A DNA stretch of 64,000 bases from Metellina segmentata (taxonomy: Eukaryota; Arthropoda; Arachnida; Araneae; Tetragnathidae), in contig OX375873.1 in assembly GCA_947359465.1 (NCBI GenBank), positions 58,561,573 through 58,625,572 on the forward strand, written 5' to 3'. The notes beneath the pieces are model-generated. The model saw only the letters and a program-made list of their open reading frames with translations. It did no database searches and had not been told where the DNA came from. Of the stretch, positions 25,859-37,078 are shown piece after piece (the first letter of the stretch is position 1; each line of letters opens with the position of its first letter). The translations under genes and the position numbers were made by a program.

Positions 25859-26088
25859 TGACCATCGCCACTAAGGAGTGGGGCCGCGTCCGGCTGCAAC
25901 ACCTGCCGGTGAAGGGCCTGAACGAAAGGAGCTACCACAAGGGTCTCTTCCTGCACGTGACCCCCAGCACCCCGGACGGCATGTCCCGGATGCAAGTGTA
26001 CCTGGACTGCAAGTGGCAGGGCTACTTCATGATGCCCCTCTCCCTCTTCCAAATGGCCAAAGAGGCGGCCGGAAACAAGCTGAGGGCG
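25859..26088 (+). CDS. Internal exon of an extracellular-type protein, possibly TSPN/laminin-G-like
   Basis: I infer a 230-bp internal coding exon. A pyrimidine-rich tract ends in TTTGTGCAG at 25850-25858 (acceptor), and GTAAGT at 26089-26094 is a consensus donor. The reading frame is open throughout. The exon enters in phase 1 (two bases complete a split codon) and leaves in phase 0, giving 76 full codons. GC content is far above the flanks, with mostly G/C third positions. The peptide starts TIATKEWGRVRLQHLPVKGL and later has MQVYLDCKWQGYFMMPLSLF, then an amphipathic stretch ending NKLRA. The VYLDC..QG...P pattern resembles a beta-strand and cysteine region of the N-terminal thrombospondin (TSPN) laminin-G-like domain. 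That resemblance is from memory and weak; another secreted or adhesion protein is possible. No other exon of this gene was found, so flanking introns exceed several kilobases. It is the only convincing host coding segment I see. Confidence 0.75.
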
Positions 26089-26440
26089 GTAAGTTATGGC
26101 CCTTTCCGTTGACCGACTCAATGGGCGGCATACTGTGATTCACACGTCACGATTAAACTGCGCCATTTAGTTTCGGAGGGTATCTGACTCGCGAATGTGT
26201 GCTTTCTGTGCCTCACTATACACAGGACATGTGATTTCGATTGTACTAAAAGTCTTGTAGGGGTATTGTAGTTTCATGAATGCAGATATGGATGTGGAAT
26301 TGATTTGGCAAAGTGCCTTTATCGTACTAAATATTCAAGTCTGAGGGAATTGATAGAATTGGCAGATTTGAAAATATAGGGTTAGTTTATTGCAATGTTT
26401 TGAGTAACTGGAGGTTTTAGCACTTCGTCCCGAAGCATAT
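26089..26440 (+). other. Start of intron downstream of the exon
   Basis: The sequence begins with the consensus donor GTAAGT and then becomes AT-rich. There is no further coding signal. Confidence 0.55.
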
Positions 26441-27060
26441 GTACCTATAATATTCTAAATTTTCTCGCAAGATTTAATAATTTGTGCAAGTTTGTTTTTA
26501 TTGAGGTACTTTTGATGCTTTTGTCATAATTTCTTACATGGTTGCCCATACGGTACCACATTAAAGTTCCACACTAAATCACCAATGGTACAAATGTAGT
26601 ACAGATATTCTAAATTATTTCGATTGATTTAATAATTTTCCATGTTTGGGTTTTATTGAAGTATTTTTTGATGTTTATATGCCATCATTTCTTACTTAAT
26701 TGTACATATACGTACAACATTGTAACCCAATGGCACATATAAGTAACATATTTACTTACCTAGCCTCAATAAATTATTATATTTTCATATCAAATGTAGA
26801 TTGATTGAGTAAGTTTACAGCGATATCTATCAGCGATATTTTTATCACCTGGATAGATTTACTTATTTCGTCATGCTTTTTGTTTTTATTGAAATTTTTT
26901 GGATGTTTATGATATAGTTTCTTACCTGATGGTACAAAGAAGTGTCACACAAAAGCTTTAATGATAAGAAAGCGTTGAATACTGTCAATATTCTAAATTA
27001 CTTGGATAGGTTTACCAATTTTTCAACATTAATATTTTTATGTTTTTACCACATTAAAGT
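26441..27060. repeat. Diverged intronic tandem repeat, about four units
   Basis: Four related segments start near 26452, 26609, 26850 and 26990. They share TATTCTAAATT, GATTTAATAATTTT-like, TTTTTATTGAAGTATTTTTG-like and TTTCTTAC..TGGTAC blocks in the same order. Spacing is irregular (about 140-240 bp) and identity is low, so this is an old duplication cluster. Confidence 0.5.
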
Positions 27061-28330
27061 CTCAATGGTATATATATTTACAGAGATTTCCTGTCTACTC
27101 TCAACAAATATTATTATTATTATTATTTTTTTTTTTAACAGGAAAAAAAAAACAGAGATTGATTTAGTAGACCAAATTTTTTATAGTATATTACATGTTC
27201 TACTTACCTATATATCTGCTTTTTTTAAAAACAAAATTTACTGTCTTATTAAAAGTGTTACGATATAAAATTATAAAATTATTTTTCCTGCTTCAATTAG
27301 TTTCTTTTATCGTGTAAAGAAATATTTATTTTACATCAAAAGTTCTAATGGAGTAAATTTGTAGAGGATTTTAAAACCTAAAGATCAAGACCATTTCTCA
27401 TGTATCGTTCGATGATGAAATAACGTACTTAAATAGAAAATAAAAATCTAGATGAAATGAAATGGGTAATCTTGTAAATAAATCACATTTCACAACTAAA
27501 AGCGAAGTCATACATGAGAAAAAGTTTAGAACAATGAAAGTAAAGACGCATTTTAAAAATCAATTTCATTTTGAAATACTTAAAGTAGTACTGCACTAAA
27601 CAAATTTCAATGTTTCCCTTTAAAAATAATTTGTAAATATACATTTAAATCAAACATGATATCAGTATTTAAATTAATTAAAAAAAATAAAGGGTCTAAA
27701 AACTGTTTGGAAATTAGAGGTGCATTAGAAATTGATTACTCCAAAATATATTTGTAAAAGAAATGAACTATAGTCAAGTATATATTTTATTAAATCAAAA
27801 AGAAGAGAATATTTTACACCTATTTGTTTAATATAGTATTTTGAATAATATTGTTAAAGAGTTAAGTTAAGAGTTATTTTTATGAATATAAGTAATGAAT
27901 GGTAAATTATTATCTTCAAAAATCCAAATTTATTAATTAAAATAGCAAAGTCATTCACCAAAAGAGATTTAAAATGTTTCGAAAGACATAAAAAGCCCAT
28001 ACGAAAAGTAAATTTGTATTATCATTTCCGACAACTTTGAAGTTATGTTCTGTTAATTAGAAATGGCCAGGTTTTATATATTGCCAATCCATCGTCTTCT
28101 AATTATTCTCTCCTGACAGAACCACTAACTTAAATTACAACTTTCTCTCTGTCCCTAAATAATTGTCCCATTTAATACATACATTTAATTATGAAATAGT
28201 TGCCCGCGTTTATAAAGAATATAACGCTTTTCTCATAAATTAAAAGTTTTATTATTCAAAGCATGGTTAGATATCATATAAAAATAGAGTTTGGTATGTA
28301 TCCCTCCATGCTGTTTAGTCGTGATATTTT
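27061..28330. other. Very AT-rich non-coding stretch
   Basis: It holds a short (TTA)n and poly-T/poly-A region near 27110-27155. I see nothing else I can assign. Confidence 0.5.
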
Positions 28331-28605
28331 GCCAATGGCGAGAAATCTCGTCAAAAAGTAATTGCCCATTTTTTATGTAGACGAGATATATTGATTGTGT
28401 AGATATGTAACGAGATATATTGAAAGTGTAGATATGTAACGAGATATATTGAGACAAGATATATCGACAAAGTTCTAACTAGAATTCTAACGACGAGATT
28501 GTATATTAAAACAGTGTTGACTTTAACCTACCAAATGTTTTCGACGGGATATTTCGTATATCACGATGCGACCAAATTTAATAATGACGAGATATCTAGT
28601 CATCA
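28331..28605. repeat. Dispersed relative of satellite array 2
   Basis: GCGAGAAATCTCGTC occurs at 28338-28352 and GACGAGATATCTAGTC at 28586-28601; both are one or two changes from the 16-bp palindrome of array 2. Between them, a 29-bp unit containing ACGAGATATATTGA and GTGTAGATATGTA is repeated about two and a half times (28380-28455). The outer motifs follow the same CGAGATATCTNGTC logic as the array 16 kb upstream. Confidence 0.6.
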
Positions 28606-30979
28606 AGACATAATATTTAGGAGAATCATTAAAAAAATTATTAGAAGAATCAAGTGGGGAAGCTCGGACCTTGTTGACATAAGGAGTAAGTTGGCATTCA
28701 CGTTTATTTTAAATGCATGCAAAACTACAAGTTAAACATAGAATTGGTGGTAAAAGCTTTCAAGATATTCTTAAATATGGCAGAATATTTTGAAAACAGA
28801 AATACCCACACTTTCAAAACACCCAAATCGTTTTACATACTCAGTTTAATAAAATTGCCTGAAACAAAGGATATTTTATTTCATGAGATCATGACCTCCA
28901 ACAAAGGGTGGAGGCTTGACAAGGGATGGCCAGCAGAGCTTGGTGGTATTTATTTACATTTATTCAAAGATGTTACGCAAACATATTTACAATCATCCGC
29001 CGCAAATGGGAACATGATTATAAAAATTTGAAGCTTCCAAGGAAACACATCTCTTTCTAAATCACAGGCAAAAATTATGAATGAAGACAAGAACAAATAC
29101 CCAAACTTAATCAATTTCTACACATTTGAAACTTAAGACATACAAACGATAAATTTGACAAAAGACGAGCACAGATGCAAAACTTAAGTTATAAATAAAA
29201 ATATCCAAGCATACATTTAAATAAGCTACATTAGTATGAAGTTCATCCGTTTATGATACACAGTAAATATATCCTTACAGGCAGAATATGTACAAGTTAT
29301 GGAAAATTCCACCTCGGTCTCCAATTCTGGGTTTGCACCACACTATCAGAACAGTCGGAAGCAACCTGGACACTCTCTTGAACCCGCTAAAGAGACTTCT
29401 TGCTATTAATAGCGTTATTTAGCCACATTTAATTGTTTTCGGGTGTTGGTTGAGAGTACAGGCCCCTCATCTCCACCCCATACATCACACAATGCTACAC
29501 AGGCCGTTCCTGTAATATTTATTTCGAATGAATATTCATTGGCAGTGACCTTCTGCATCTGAGGCATGGAAGCAAACCCGGACCACTATGTTACCACCTG
29601 TCCCATCGCAATTCGTCTCCATATCAAGGAACCAGCAACACAACACTATGACGTCTGGTGTAAACACCTGGTTGTGCACAGACAAAGAAAAAGCATACAA
29701 ATCGTGCGATTAGTGGCCGCCAAGCAGTATGAATTGAAGCAACCCGTTTACATTCAGTCCTCTTTTATGAGAAAATATATTCATTAGGCTTAATTTCTTT
29801 TCACCTAAAAATAACGACACTTGAATTCAGCCTCTAAAGCCTACACAAAAAATTTATTTAGAGCAGCACCTGCGTGTGTATTTCATAACTCAAAATATCT
29901 GCTTTGCAAGAAAATTTATACGCAGAGGGAATATTTTTTTAACTTAAACACTTCGTAGGATCGTCATCTTATGAGTTGAGTTGGGTGAGTCTGCAGGCGA
30001 AAACTAGTAATCCGCATTACCCTCTATAAAACACGGATGGTAGTTTAATTTAGTATCTAAATAATGAATCAATTTAGATACGATTGGAAGTGCTGTGGTC
30101 TATTAAAAACGAAAATTAAGGGCTTATTTGAGAGAGAAAAAGTTTTTTTTATCAATTAAATTGAATGAAAGAAGCGAACTTGAAGATTCTAATTCTAAGG
30201 ATACAGACTGAGACCTCTCTTCCCTCTGCTGTTGTTCCCAACCGAAATATTCATCTTGGAGAAGTAAAAAATCGGGTCATAAAGCCAAATACGCAATGTA
30301 ACGAGAAAGTAAACAGTACTTCCTCATTATCTGATCAACGAAAAATATATACCTTAACAAAATATTTTGAATTCCAAATGTTTGCAACTGTATAAACGAC
30401 CAGAATGCACGTGACTCTCCAAAGTAGCAAATGTTTAAACACTTTGAAAGAGCTTCCGTTCTGATGAATCATTTAGAATTATTTTCTGACGCCTTTTATT
30501 GAATTATGAAAGGTTTCCAAGACATATTCTCATCGGTTTTTTTTTATGTTTTCAAATATTTATAAATAATATAGCCAAAATCTGTTTTAATAAATGAAAT
30601 GTTTTTTGTTCAGAACATAGCACGGAAGTATCAATAATATAGTCTGTACAGAATATGTCGGAACTTTCGATTAAAAGGAATTAATTTTGTTTGTGAAAGG
30701 TATTGGAATTCCTTTGAATGAAATCTTCAGACTTATTCTTTCAGAAAAAATTGTTATCTATCTGTTGTTTAAGCAGCATTTGATTTGAATTTGCGAGTGA
30801 ATGGTGTAAAATATTCTGAAAATACTGTTCGCGGTGGACTTAGTTGTGCCGTTTACTAGTCACCACCAATTTCCCTTACAGCGGACGACCATATTAGATC
30901 TACACTGTTTAATCACTAGTACAGCTGCTTGTGAGCTACGTTGGGAGCCTCGGTGTTTTCATTCTCCCGCACAAGAAAG
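28606..30979. other. Non-coding stretch
   Basis: I see no gene. The part from 29290 to 29790 is less AT-rich and contains open frames on both strands, but the translations look like no family I know. It could be a decayed transposon. Confidence 0.4.
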
Positions 30980-31160
30980 TTGGTGTAGTGTGGAAGTTTG
31001 GAGAGTGGGGTGCCAACTCGTGTGATGACCTCGTCATCCGACCGTAGATCGAAACTACGAGGTGTTGTCCTTGGATCTCTCTTGGGGATCGATTTCGATC
31101 CGTCGCCAATAGCCCCTTGTGTTGTTTCCGTGTTACGTCGATTCAACTACCAACCAACTA
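30980..31160 (+). mobile_element. SINE body fragment, copy 4
   Basis: The body runs from GTGTGGAAGTTTGGAGAG through CCTCGTCATCCGACCGTAG and GGGGATCGATTTCGATCCGT to an ACCAACCA-type tail. The tRNA head is missing. The translated frames across it are by-products. Confidence 0.85.
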
Positions 31161-31257
31161 CATCAGCAAAAATCTATCTCGCACATCTCTTGTTTCATTG
31201 ATACAAACTATAAAGTTTTGAAAAATAGGGTATGTAAGAGAGTTGAATTAACTTCAG

Positions 31258-31361
31258 ACTGGAGCAACGCAATAGACTATTAGTAACGGTCCGCGATCAA
31301 TCTCGAAATGAAGATTAGAAGACAATATCTCGTATTATGGTAAAAAAAAAAAAAAAAAAAA
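31258..31361 (-). mobile_element. SINE 3' fragment, copy 5, with A-run
   Basis: The minus-strand copy shows GACTGGAGCAACGCAATAGA, then CGGTCCGCGATCAATCTCGA and a decayed interior, followed by a run of A at about 31343-31361. It lies 100 bp from copy 4 in the opposite orientation. A short similar stretch (AACTGGAGCAGCGTGAT, near 31470) may be a further fragment. Confidence 0.6.
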
Positions 31362-31580
31362 ATTATTTGTTAAATAAGTTCTTTAAATTTGTAGTTTGAT
31401 AGACATTAATTACTTAGTGACAATGGATATGTTGTGCAAATAACGTTGTATAAATTTTCTTACGTCGATCGAACTGGAGCAGCGTGATCTGTTCAGCTAA
31501 ATCTATTAAAAGTTACGTTTTGATAAAGCCATTATAAAAATTTCCTTAACCTTTACACTACGGCCGGTACAGCAGTTGTA

Positions 31581-33300
31581 AGGTCAGGCTGGGTAATTGT
31601 AAACAAAATTTGTATGTTCACTTTCAATCCCTATTTTCAAACTCTTGATAAAGTAATTAAACATTGTTCACCCTACTAAAATAACTAGTCGCTATTCTAC
31701 TTTGATATTTAACTATTACAAAGATTCCAGAAAAGAAATTTAACACCGTACTCGGCTGTTTACAATTACCCCTGAAAGTAGGGGTAGTTGTAAATAACTA
31801 TTTTCCTCCTGATATTCAATATTGAACAAGTGAAAGCATGAGTTGTAGTCAAGGCAGTAGAAGGTACTCCAATGGTATTTTTACCCTTCTTCTAATACCA
31901 TGTTTACAATAACCCTGTTTTGATCTTTACATTTACCCCATACTCTCACTTCTTACCCCAGCAAAATATAGTGACACTTGGAAGTTGCATTGATCATGAG
32001 GTGAACTTCCAGGAATACATAAGAATAAATAATTCAAACATTTACTCCACAAATAATGCATTTAGTGTAAAAAACAAAAAATTACAAATTCAAAGATTTA
32101 AAAAAAAAAAAAAAAAAAAAAACTAAAAAGTGAAAAATATTAACTTAGGTACAAAAACAAAGAAACATTACATTTCTTACACATTAACGTTGCCCTCAAA
32201 TTGGATCATTTCTTTACGGCCTTCTATGAAACATGTGGAGAAGGTAAAATTGCTTTGACATGGTCTTTGAAAACACAAAATTAGTCTTTTACAACCACAG
32301 CGAATTTAATTTAGTCTATGCATTATCAATTCTTTTTAGCCCAGTGACCTCTAACCCCTCTTCTGAAACGACATCCACCCTTTATACATACGAAAAATGG
32401 GTTTTCTTTCTCTTTCCCCCCTCAACGTTTACAAGCAGAAACGTAGTCTTTTCAATATCTTGCATGAATGGCTCCAAACTATTTAACTTCCCCTACAAGC
32501 TAGTCTTCTATATTTTGCTTGAATGTTTGAAGAACTTCAAACTCTTCATCGTCAATGTTAGTCAATTCTTTCAATAGCTCCTCATCCCCGCTGTCCTCGA
32601 GTTCTGCTTTCCTCTCCATTTGTTATTTCTTAGTTTCTTGCTAACTCCTGGCTTTTCCACTGTCTTCTCACTCGGCTTCCTTTTGTTCTTTTTCTATTCT
32701 GCCTCCTTCAATTGTGATATAACTTGGTCAGTTGTAAGAACTTCGCCATATGTGTAACGTCTTAGTAAATCAGTTTTCCTGCTGCCCATAAACACAAAAA
32801 ATGCAAAAAAAAAAAACGCAATTCAAACGTACTAAATACGATTAAATTCAAAATGACACAGAAAAAAGTATTGGTTTTTCTTCCAAAATGAACAAACTAT
32901 TGGCAAAGTTATGTTTACAATTGCCCCGTCCCTTGAAAAATATGGGGTAATTGTAAACATTCAACGGTAGGTGCATTAAAGTTCCCAGAAGCAAAAGTGA
33001 ATGATTTTTTTCTGTTCGATAGAAACATAACTGACAGTAGTAATCAATTGGAACAGCATACGTTTCAATATATTATGGAGGGCAGCAGAAAATGCGGCAC
33101 ACAACAACTTTAAAACCCAAATGTTTCAATCACAAAATTTTCAACTAAACAGATTGTTATCAGCTCTGGTTCAAAGAAATACGGGATCACCATATTACAT
33201 CCTCAGGGTTGCCAGTTTTCAGATTTCACAACCTTTTAGTTTCAAGGAATTCCATGTGGGAGATTATATAGCTTGTTTACAATTACCCCGCCTGACCATA
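31581..33300. repeat. Scattered GTTTACAATTACCCC motifs, both orientations
   Basis: Direct or inverted versions occur near 31590, 31758, 31785, 31900, 31930, 32910, 32943 and 33275, with one to three changes each. Two pairs face each other closely: 31758/31785 and 32910/32943 form hairpins. They are confined to the non-satellite part of the transposon and may be subterminal transposase-binding repeats. Clustering and orientation are seen; the role is inferred. Confidence 0.65.
32280..32795 (-). pseudogene. C-terminal remnant of a transposase
   Basis: On the minus strand, fragments in more than one frame read DLLRRYTYGEVLTTDQVISQ, a lysine-rich linker (KKNKRKPSEKTVEKP), an acidic segment (ELEDSGDEELLKELTNIDDE) and then KTTFLLVNVEGGKRKKTHFS followed by GLEVTGLKRIDN. 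Several stops and at least one frameshift interrupt it. A basic linker, an acidic patch and a small all-beta tail (VNVEGGKRKKTHF...V..VD....GLEV..LKR) resemble the C-termini of pogo/CENP-B-like transposases in arthropods. This is memory-based and not decisive. No catalytic DDE residues remain. It sits between the element's inner inverted motifs, as expected for its former transposase. Confidence 0.4.
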
Positions 33301-33325
33301 CCTTGATCGTACCAAGAAATAATTT

Positions 33326-35985
33326 AGACTACAGCCAGTACAGCAGTTGTAACTTGGTAGTTACAAGAATCACGCCAAGAAAGAATTTAGATTACGGCCG
33401 ATTCAGCATTTGTAATTTGAAAGTTATAAGAATCGCGCCAATTAACAAAATTAGACAACGGCTGATTCAGCAGTGGTAACGTGAAACTCATAAGAATCAC
33501 GCCAAGAAAGAATTTAGATTACGGCCGATTCAGCATTTGTAATTTGAAAGTTATAAGAATCGCGCCAATTACAAAATTAGACAACGGCTGATTCAGCAGT
33601 GGTAACGTGAAACTCATAAGAATCACGCCAAGAAAGAATTTAGATTACGGCCGATTCAGCATTTGTAATTTGAAAGTTATAAGAATCGCGCCAATTAACA
33701 AAATTAGACAACGGCTGATTCAGCAGTGGTAACGTGAAAGTCATAAGAATCGCGCCAAGAAATAATTTAGATTACGGCCGATTCAGCATTTGTAATTTGA
33801 AAGTTATAAGAATCGCGCCAATTACAAAATTAGACAACGGCTGATTCAGCAGTGGTAACGTGAAACTCATAAGAATCACGCCAAGAAAGAATTTAGATTA
33901 CGGCCGATTCAGCATTTGTAATTTGAAAGTTATAAGAATCGCGCCAATTAACAAAATTAGACAACGGCTGATTCAGCAGTGGTAACGTGAAAGTCATAAG
34001 AATCGCGCCAAGAAAGAATTTAGATTACGGCCGATTCAGCATTTGTAATTTGAAAGTTATAAGAATCGCGCAAATTAACAAAATTAGACAACGGCTGATT
34101 CAGTAATGGTAACGTGAAAGTCATAAGAATCGCGCCAAGAAAGAATTTAGATTACGGCCGATTCAGCATTTGTAATTTGAAAGTTATAAGAATCGCGCCA
34201 ATTAACAAAATTAGACAACGGCTGATTCAGCAGTGGTAACGTGAAAGTCATAAGAATCGCGCCAAGAAAGAATTTAGATTACGGCCGATTCAGCATTTGT
34301 AATTTGAAAGTTATAAGAATCGCGCCAATTAACAAAATTAGACAACGGCTGATTCAGCAGTGGTAACGTGAAAGTCATAAGAATCGCGCCAAGAAATAAT
34401 TTAGATTACGGCCGATTCAGCATTTGTAATTTGAAAGTTATAAGAATCGCGCCAATTACAAAATTAGACAACGGCTGATTCAGCAGTGGTAACGTGAAAC
34501 TCATAAGAATCACGCCAAGAAAGAATTTAGATTACGGCCGATTCAGCATTTGTAATTTGAAAGTTATAAGAATCGCGCCAATTAACAAAATTAGACAACG
34601 GCTGATTCAGCAGTGGTAACGTGAAACTCATAAGAATCACGCCAAGAAAGAATTTAGATTACGGCCGATTCAGCATTTGTAATTTGAAAGTTATAAGAAT
34701 CGCGCCAATTACAAAATTAGACAACGGCTGATTCAGCAGTGGTAACGTGAAACTCATAAGAATCACGCCAAGAAAGAATTTAGATTACGGCCGATTCAGC
34801 ATTTGTAATTTGAAAGTTATAAGAATCGCGCCAATTAACAAAATTAGACAACGGCTGATTCAGCAGTGGTAACGTGAAAGTCATAAGAATCGCGCCAAGA
34901 AATAATTTAGATTACGGCCGATTCAGCATTTGTAATTTGAAAGTTATAAGAATCGCGCCAATTACAAAATTAGACAACGGCTGATTCAGCAGTGGTAACG
35001 TGAAACTCATAAGAATCACGCCAAGAAAGAATTTAGATTACGGCCGATTCAGCATTTGTAATTTGAAAGTTATAAGAATCGCGCCAATTAACAAAATTAG
35101 ACAACGGCTGATTCAGCAGTGGTAACGTGAAAGTCATAAGAATCGCGCCAAGAAAGAATTTAGATTACGGCCGATTCAGCATTTGTAATTTGAAAGTTAT
35201 AAGAATCGCGCAAATTAACAAAATTAGACAACGGCTGATTCAGTAATGGTAACGTGAAAGTCATAAGAATCGCGCCAAGAAAGAATTTAGATTACGGCCG
35301 ATTCAGCATTTGTAATTTGAAAGTTATAAGAATCGCGCCAATTAACAAAATTAGACAACGGCTGATTCAGCAGTGGTAACGTGAAAGTCATAAGAATCGC
35401 GCCAAGAAAGAATTTAGATTACGGCCGATTCAGCATTTGTAATTTGAAAGTTATAAGAATCGCGCCAATTAACAAAATTAGACAACGGCTGATTCAGCAG
35501 TGGTAACGTGAAAGTCATAAGAATCGCGCCAAGAAATAATTTAGATTACGGCCGATTCAGCATTTGTAATTTGAAAGTTATAAGAATCGCGCCAATTACA
35601 AAATTAGACAACGGCTGATTCAGCAGTGGTAACGTGAAACTCATAAGAATCACGCCAAGAAAGAATTTAGATTACGGCCGATTCAGCATTTGTAATTTGA
35701 AAGTTATAAGAATCGCGCCAATTAACAAAATTAGACAACGGCTGATTCAGCAGTGGTAACGTGAAAGTCATAAGAATCGCGCCAAGAAAGAATTTAGATT
35801 ACGGCCGATTCAGCATTTGTAATTTGAAAGTTATAAGAATCGCGCCAATTAACAAAATTAGACAACGGCTGATTCAGCAGTGGTAACGTGAAAATCATAA
35901 GAATCGCGCCAAGAAATAATTTAAACTACGGCCGATTCAGCAGTTGTGTGCCATGAAAGTTATAACAATCACGCCAGTTATATCT
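33326..35985. repeat. Satellite array 3: 63-bp monomers, 126/127-bp dimers, 1140-bp 9-mer higher-order unit
   Basis: Two related monomers alternate: type A with TAGATTACGGCCGATTCAGC and type B with TAGACAACGGCTGATTCAGC; both end in ATAAGAATCGCGCC. Twenty dimers begin at 33388, 33515, 33641, 33768, 33894, 34021 and so on, each 126 or 127 bp (ATTACAAAAT versus ATTAACAAAAT). Variant sites (AAACTC/AAAGTC, ATCACG/ATCGCG, AGAAAG/AGAAAT, CAGTAATGG) let each dimer be typed. Dimers 1-9 (33388-34527) and 10-18 (34528-35667) carry the same nine types in the same order, so there are two copies of a 1140-bp higher-order unit. Dimers 19-20 start a different order. The array is not coding. Confidence 0.95.
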
Positions 35986-36008
35986 ATAGCCGTAGTCAAA
36001 AGGTTAAC

Positions 36009-37078
36009 CATACTAGAAAGTTATCAAACATGTACACACACATTACACACCTAAACATTTAAATGTTGAAACAAGATTTGAAACTAGTTATCTCATAAAT
36101 TTCTCTTTAGTAATTTACACACACTGGGAAATACATTTATCACGTGTAATAAATTACGGAGAGATATACTCTTTCAGAATAAATACATTAAAATATCAAA
36201 GCATTTTACGAGGCAACCTCCGTCATTCTTTACAAAATATATTTTGCAAATAAATAGTAAATACTTGTATTATCCATTGAATCACTGAGCCTGAAACTCT
36301 AAATTTATGTAGAGATGTTTCTTCTAGATTTAGTTGCATTTTGACATTTGTAACGATCATTTTGAAAGTTTGGAAACACTCCAAACCGCTTTCAAAAGAT
36401 GCACTGTAAAATTGCCTTTTAAGTATACATTCGAACTCAAAATCAATACAACAGTCGAAACAAACATTTCGTTGAACCATTTTCAATCAAATCAGGTAAT
36501 CTATTGATGATTTAATGCAAACAATTGAAATAAATAAGACATTTATTTTTATGAAACATTTCGTGAATAAACAGCGGCGTATTAAATTTCAATAAGGGTA
36601 TTCAATTGATTGTAATTATGCTAAATCTAATTCCGTATATGTATATCATCATAAAACATTCTAAATCTTGAACAGAAAAGACATTACTAAAACAATGTTT
36701 CAATAAAAAAAAAGATACTTTACACTCGTTTCATTTATAATTTATATCAGCACATAAATTGAAATGTATACATAGATTACTCAATTCTATGCGCTTAGAG
36801 CGAGAATTGTTGATCGAAAACGAAAAAGTTGGAACGAGAAATTAATCCTTGATGAAAATTAAAATTAATGTTTCGTACATCTGTTTGACTTTGCAAGACA
36901 TTATAGCAATATATTAACTTTATTATTTTTAGAATGAACTGCGGAGGATAAACCGAAGCTTTTAATGCTAATTTTAGCTGAAAAATCTTTTATCCTAAAG
37001 CTTACACTTCTTCAAAAGACAACGAATTAAATTTTTAAAATGATACATGACTAGATCACTCCATCAACCCCCCTTCAA
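36009..37078. other. AT-rich non-coding stretch
   Basis: I see no gene or repeat. The minus-strand open frame at 36223-36486 has no recognisable domain. Confidence 0.5.

Larger units (their letters stand above)
31544..36008. mobile_element. Decayed DNA transposon carrying an internally expanded satellite
   Basis: The left end (CCTTAACCTTTACACTACGG) and the reverse complement of the right end (GGTTAACCTTTTGACTACGG) are inverted repeats. An inner inverted pair is also present: GTTTACAATTACCCNGCCTG is read inverted at 31581-31609 and direct at 33276-33300. Between them lie a transposase remnant on the minus strand (32280-32795) and further GTTTACAATTACCCC-like motifs. The right half, 33326-35985, is satellite array 3, whose monomer (CTACGGCCGATTCAGCAG) matches the element's own left terminus (CTACGGCCGGTACAGCAG). 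So the array appears to have grown out of the right subterminal region. No target duplication could be fixed. A solo end of the same family lies at 63869-63894. Confidence 0.65.

Noticed and set aside
25819..26138. Longer open frames overlapping the exon on both strands and in another plus frame
   Set aside because: They are shadows of the GC-rich exon; only the frame compatible with the splice sites and codon bias was kept.
32260..32577. Plus-strand open frame of 105 codons
   Set aside because: It lies antisense to the transposase remnant and has no recognisable content.
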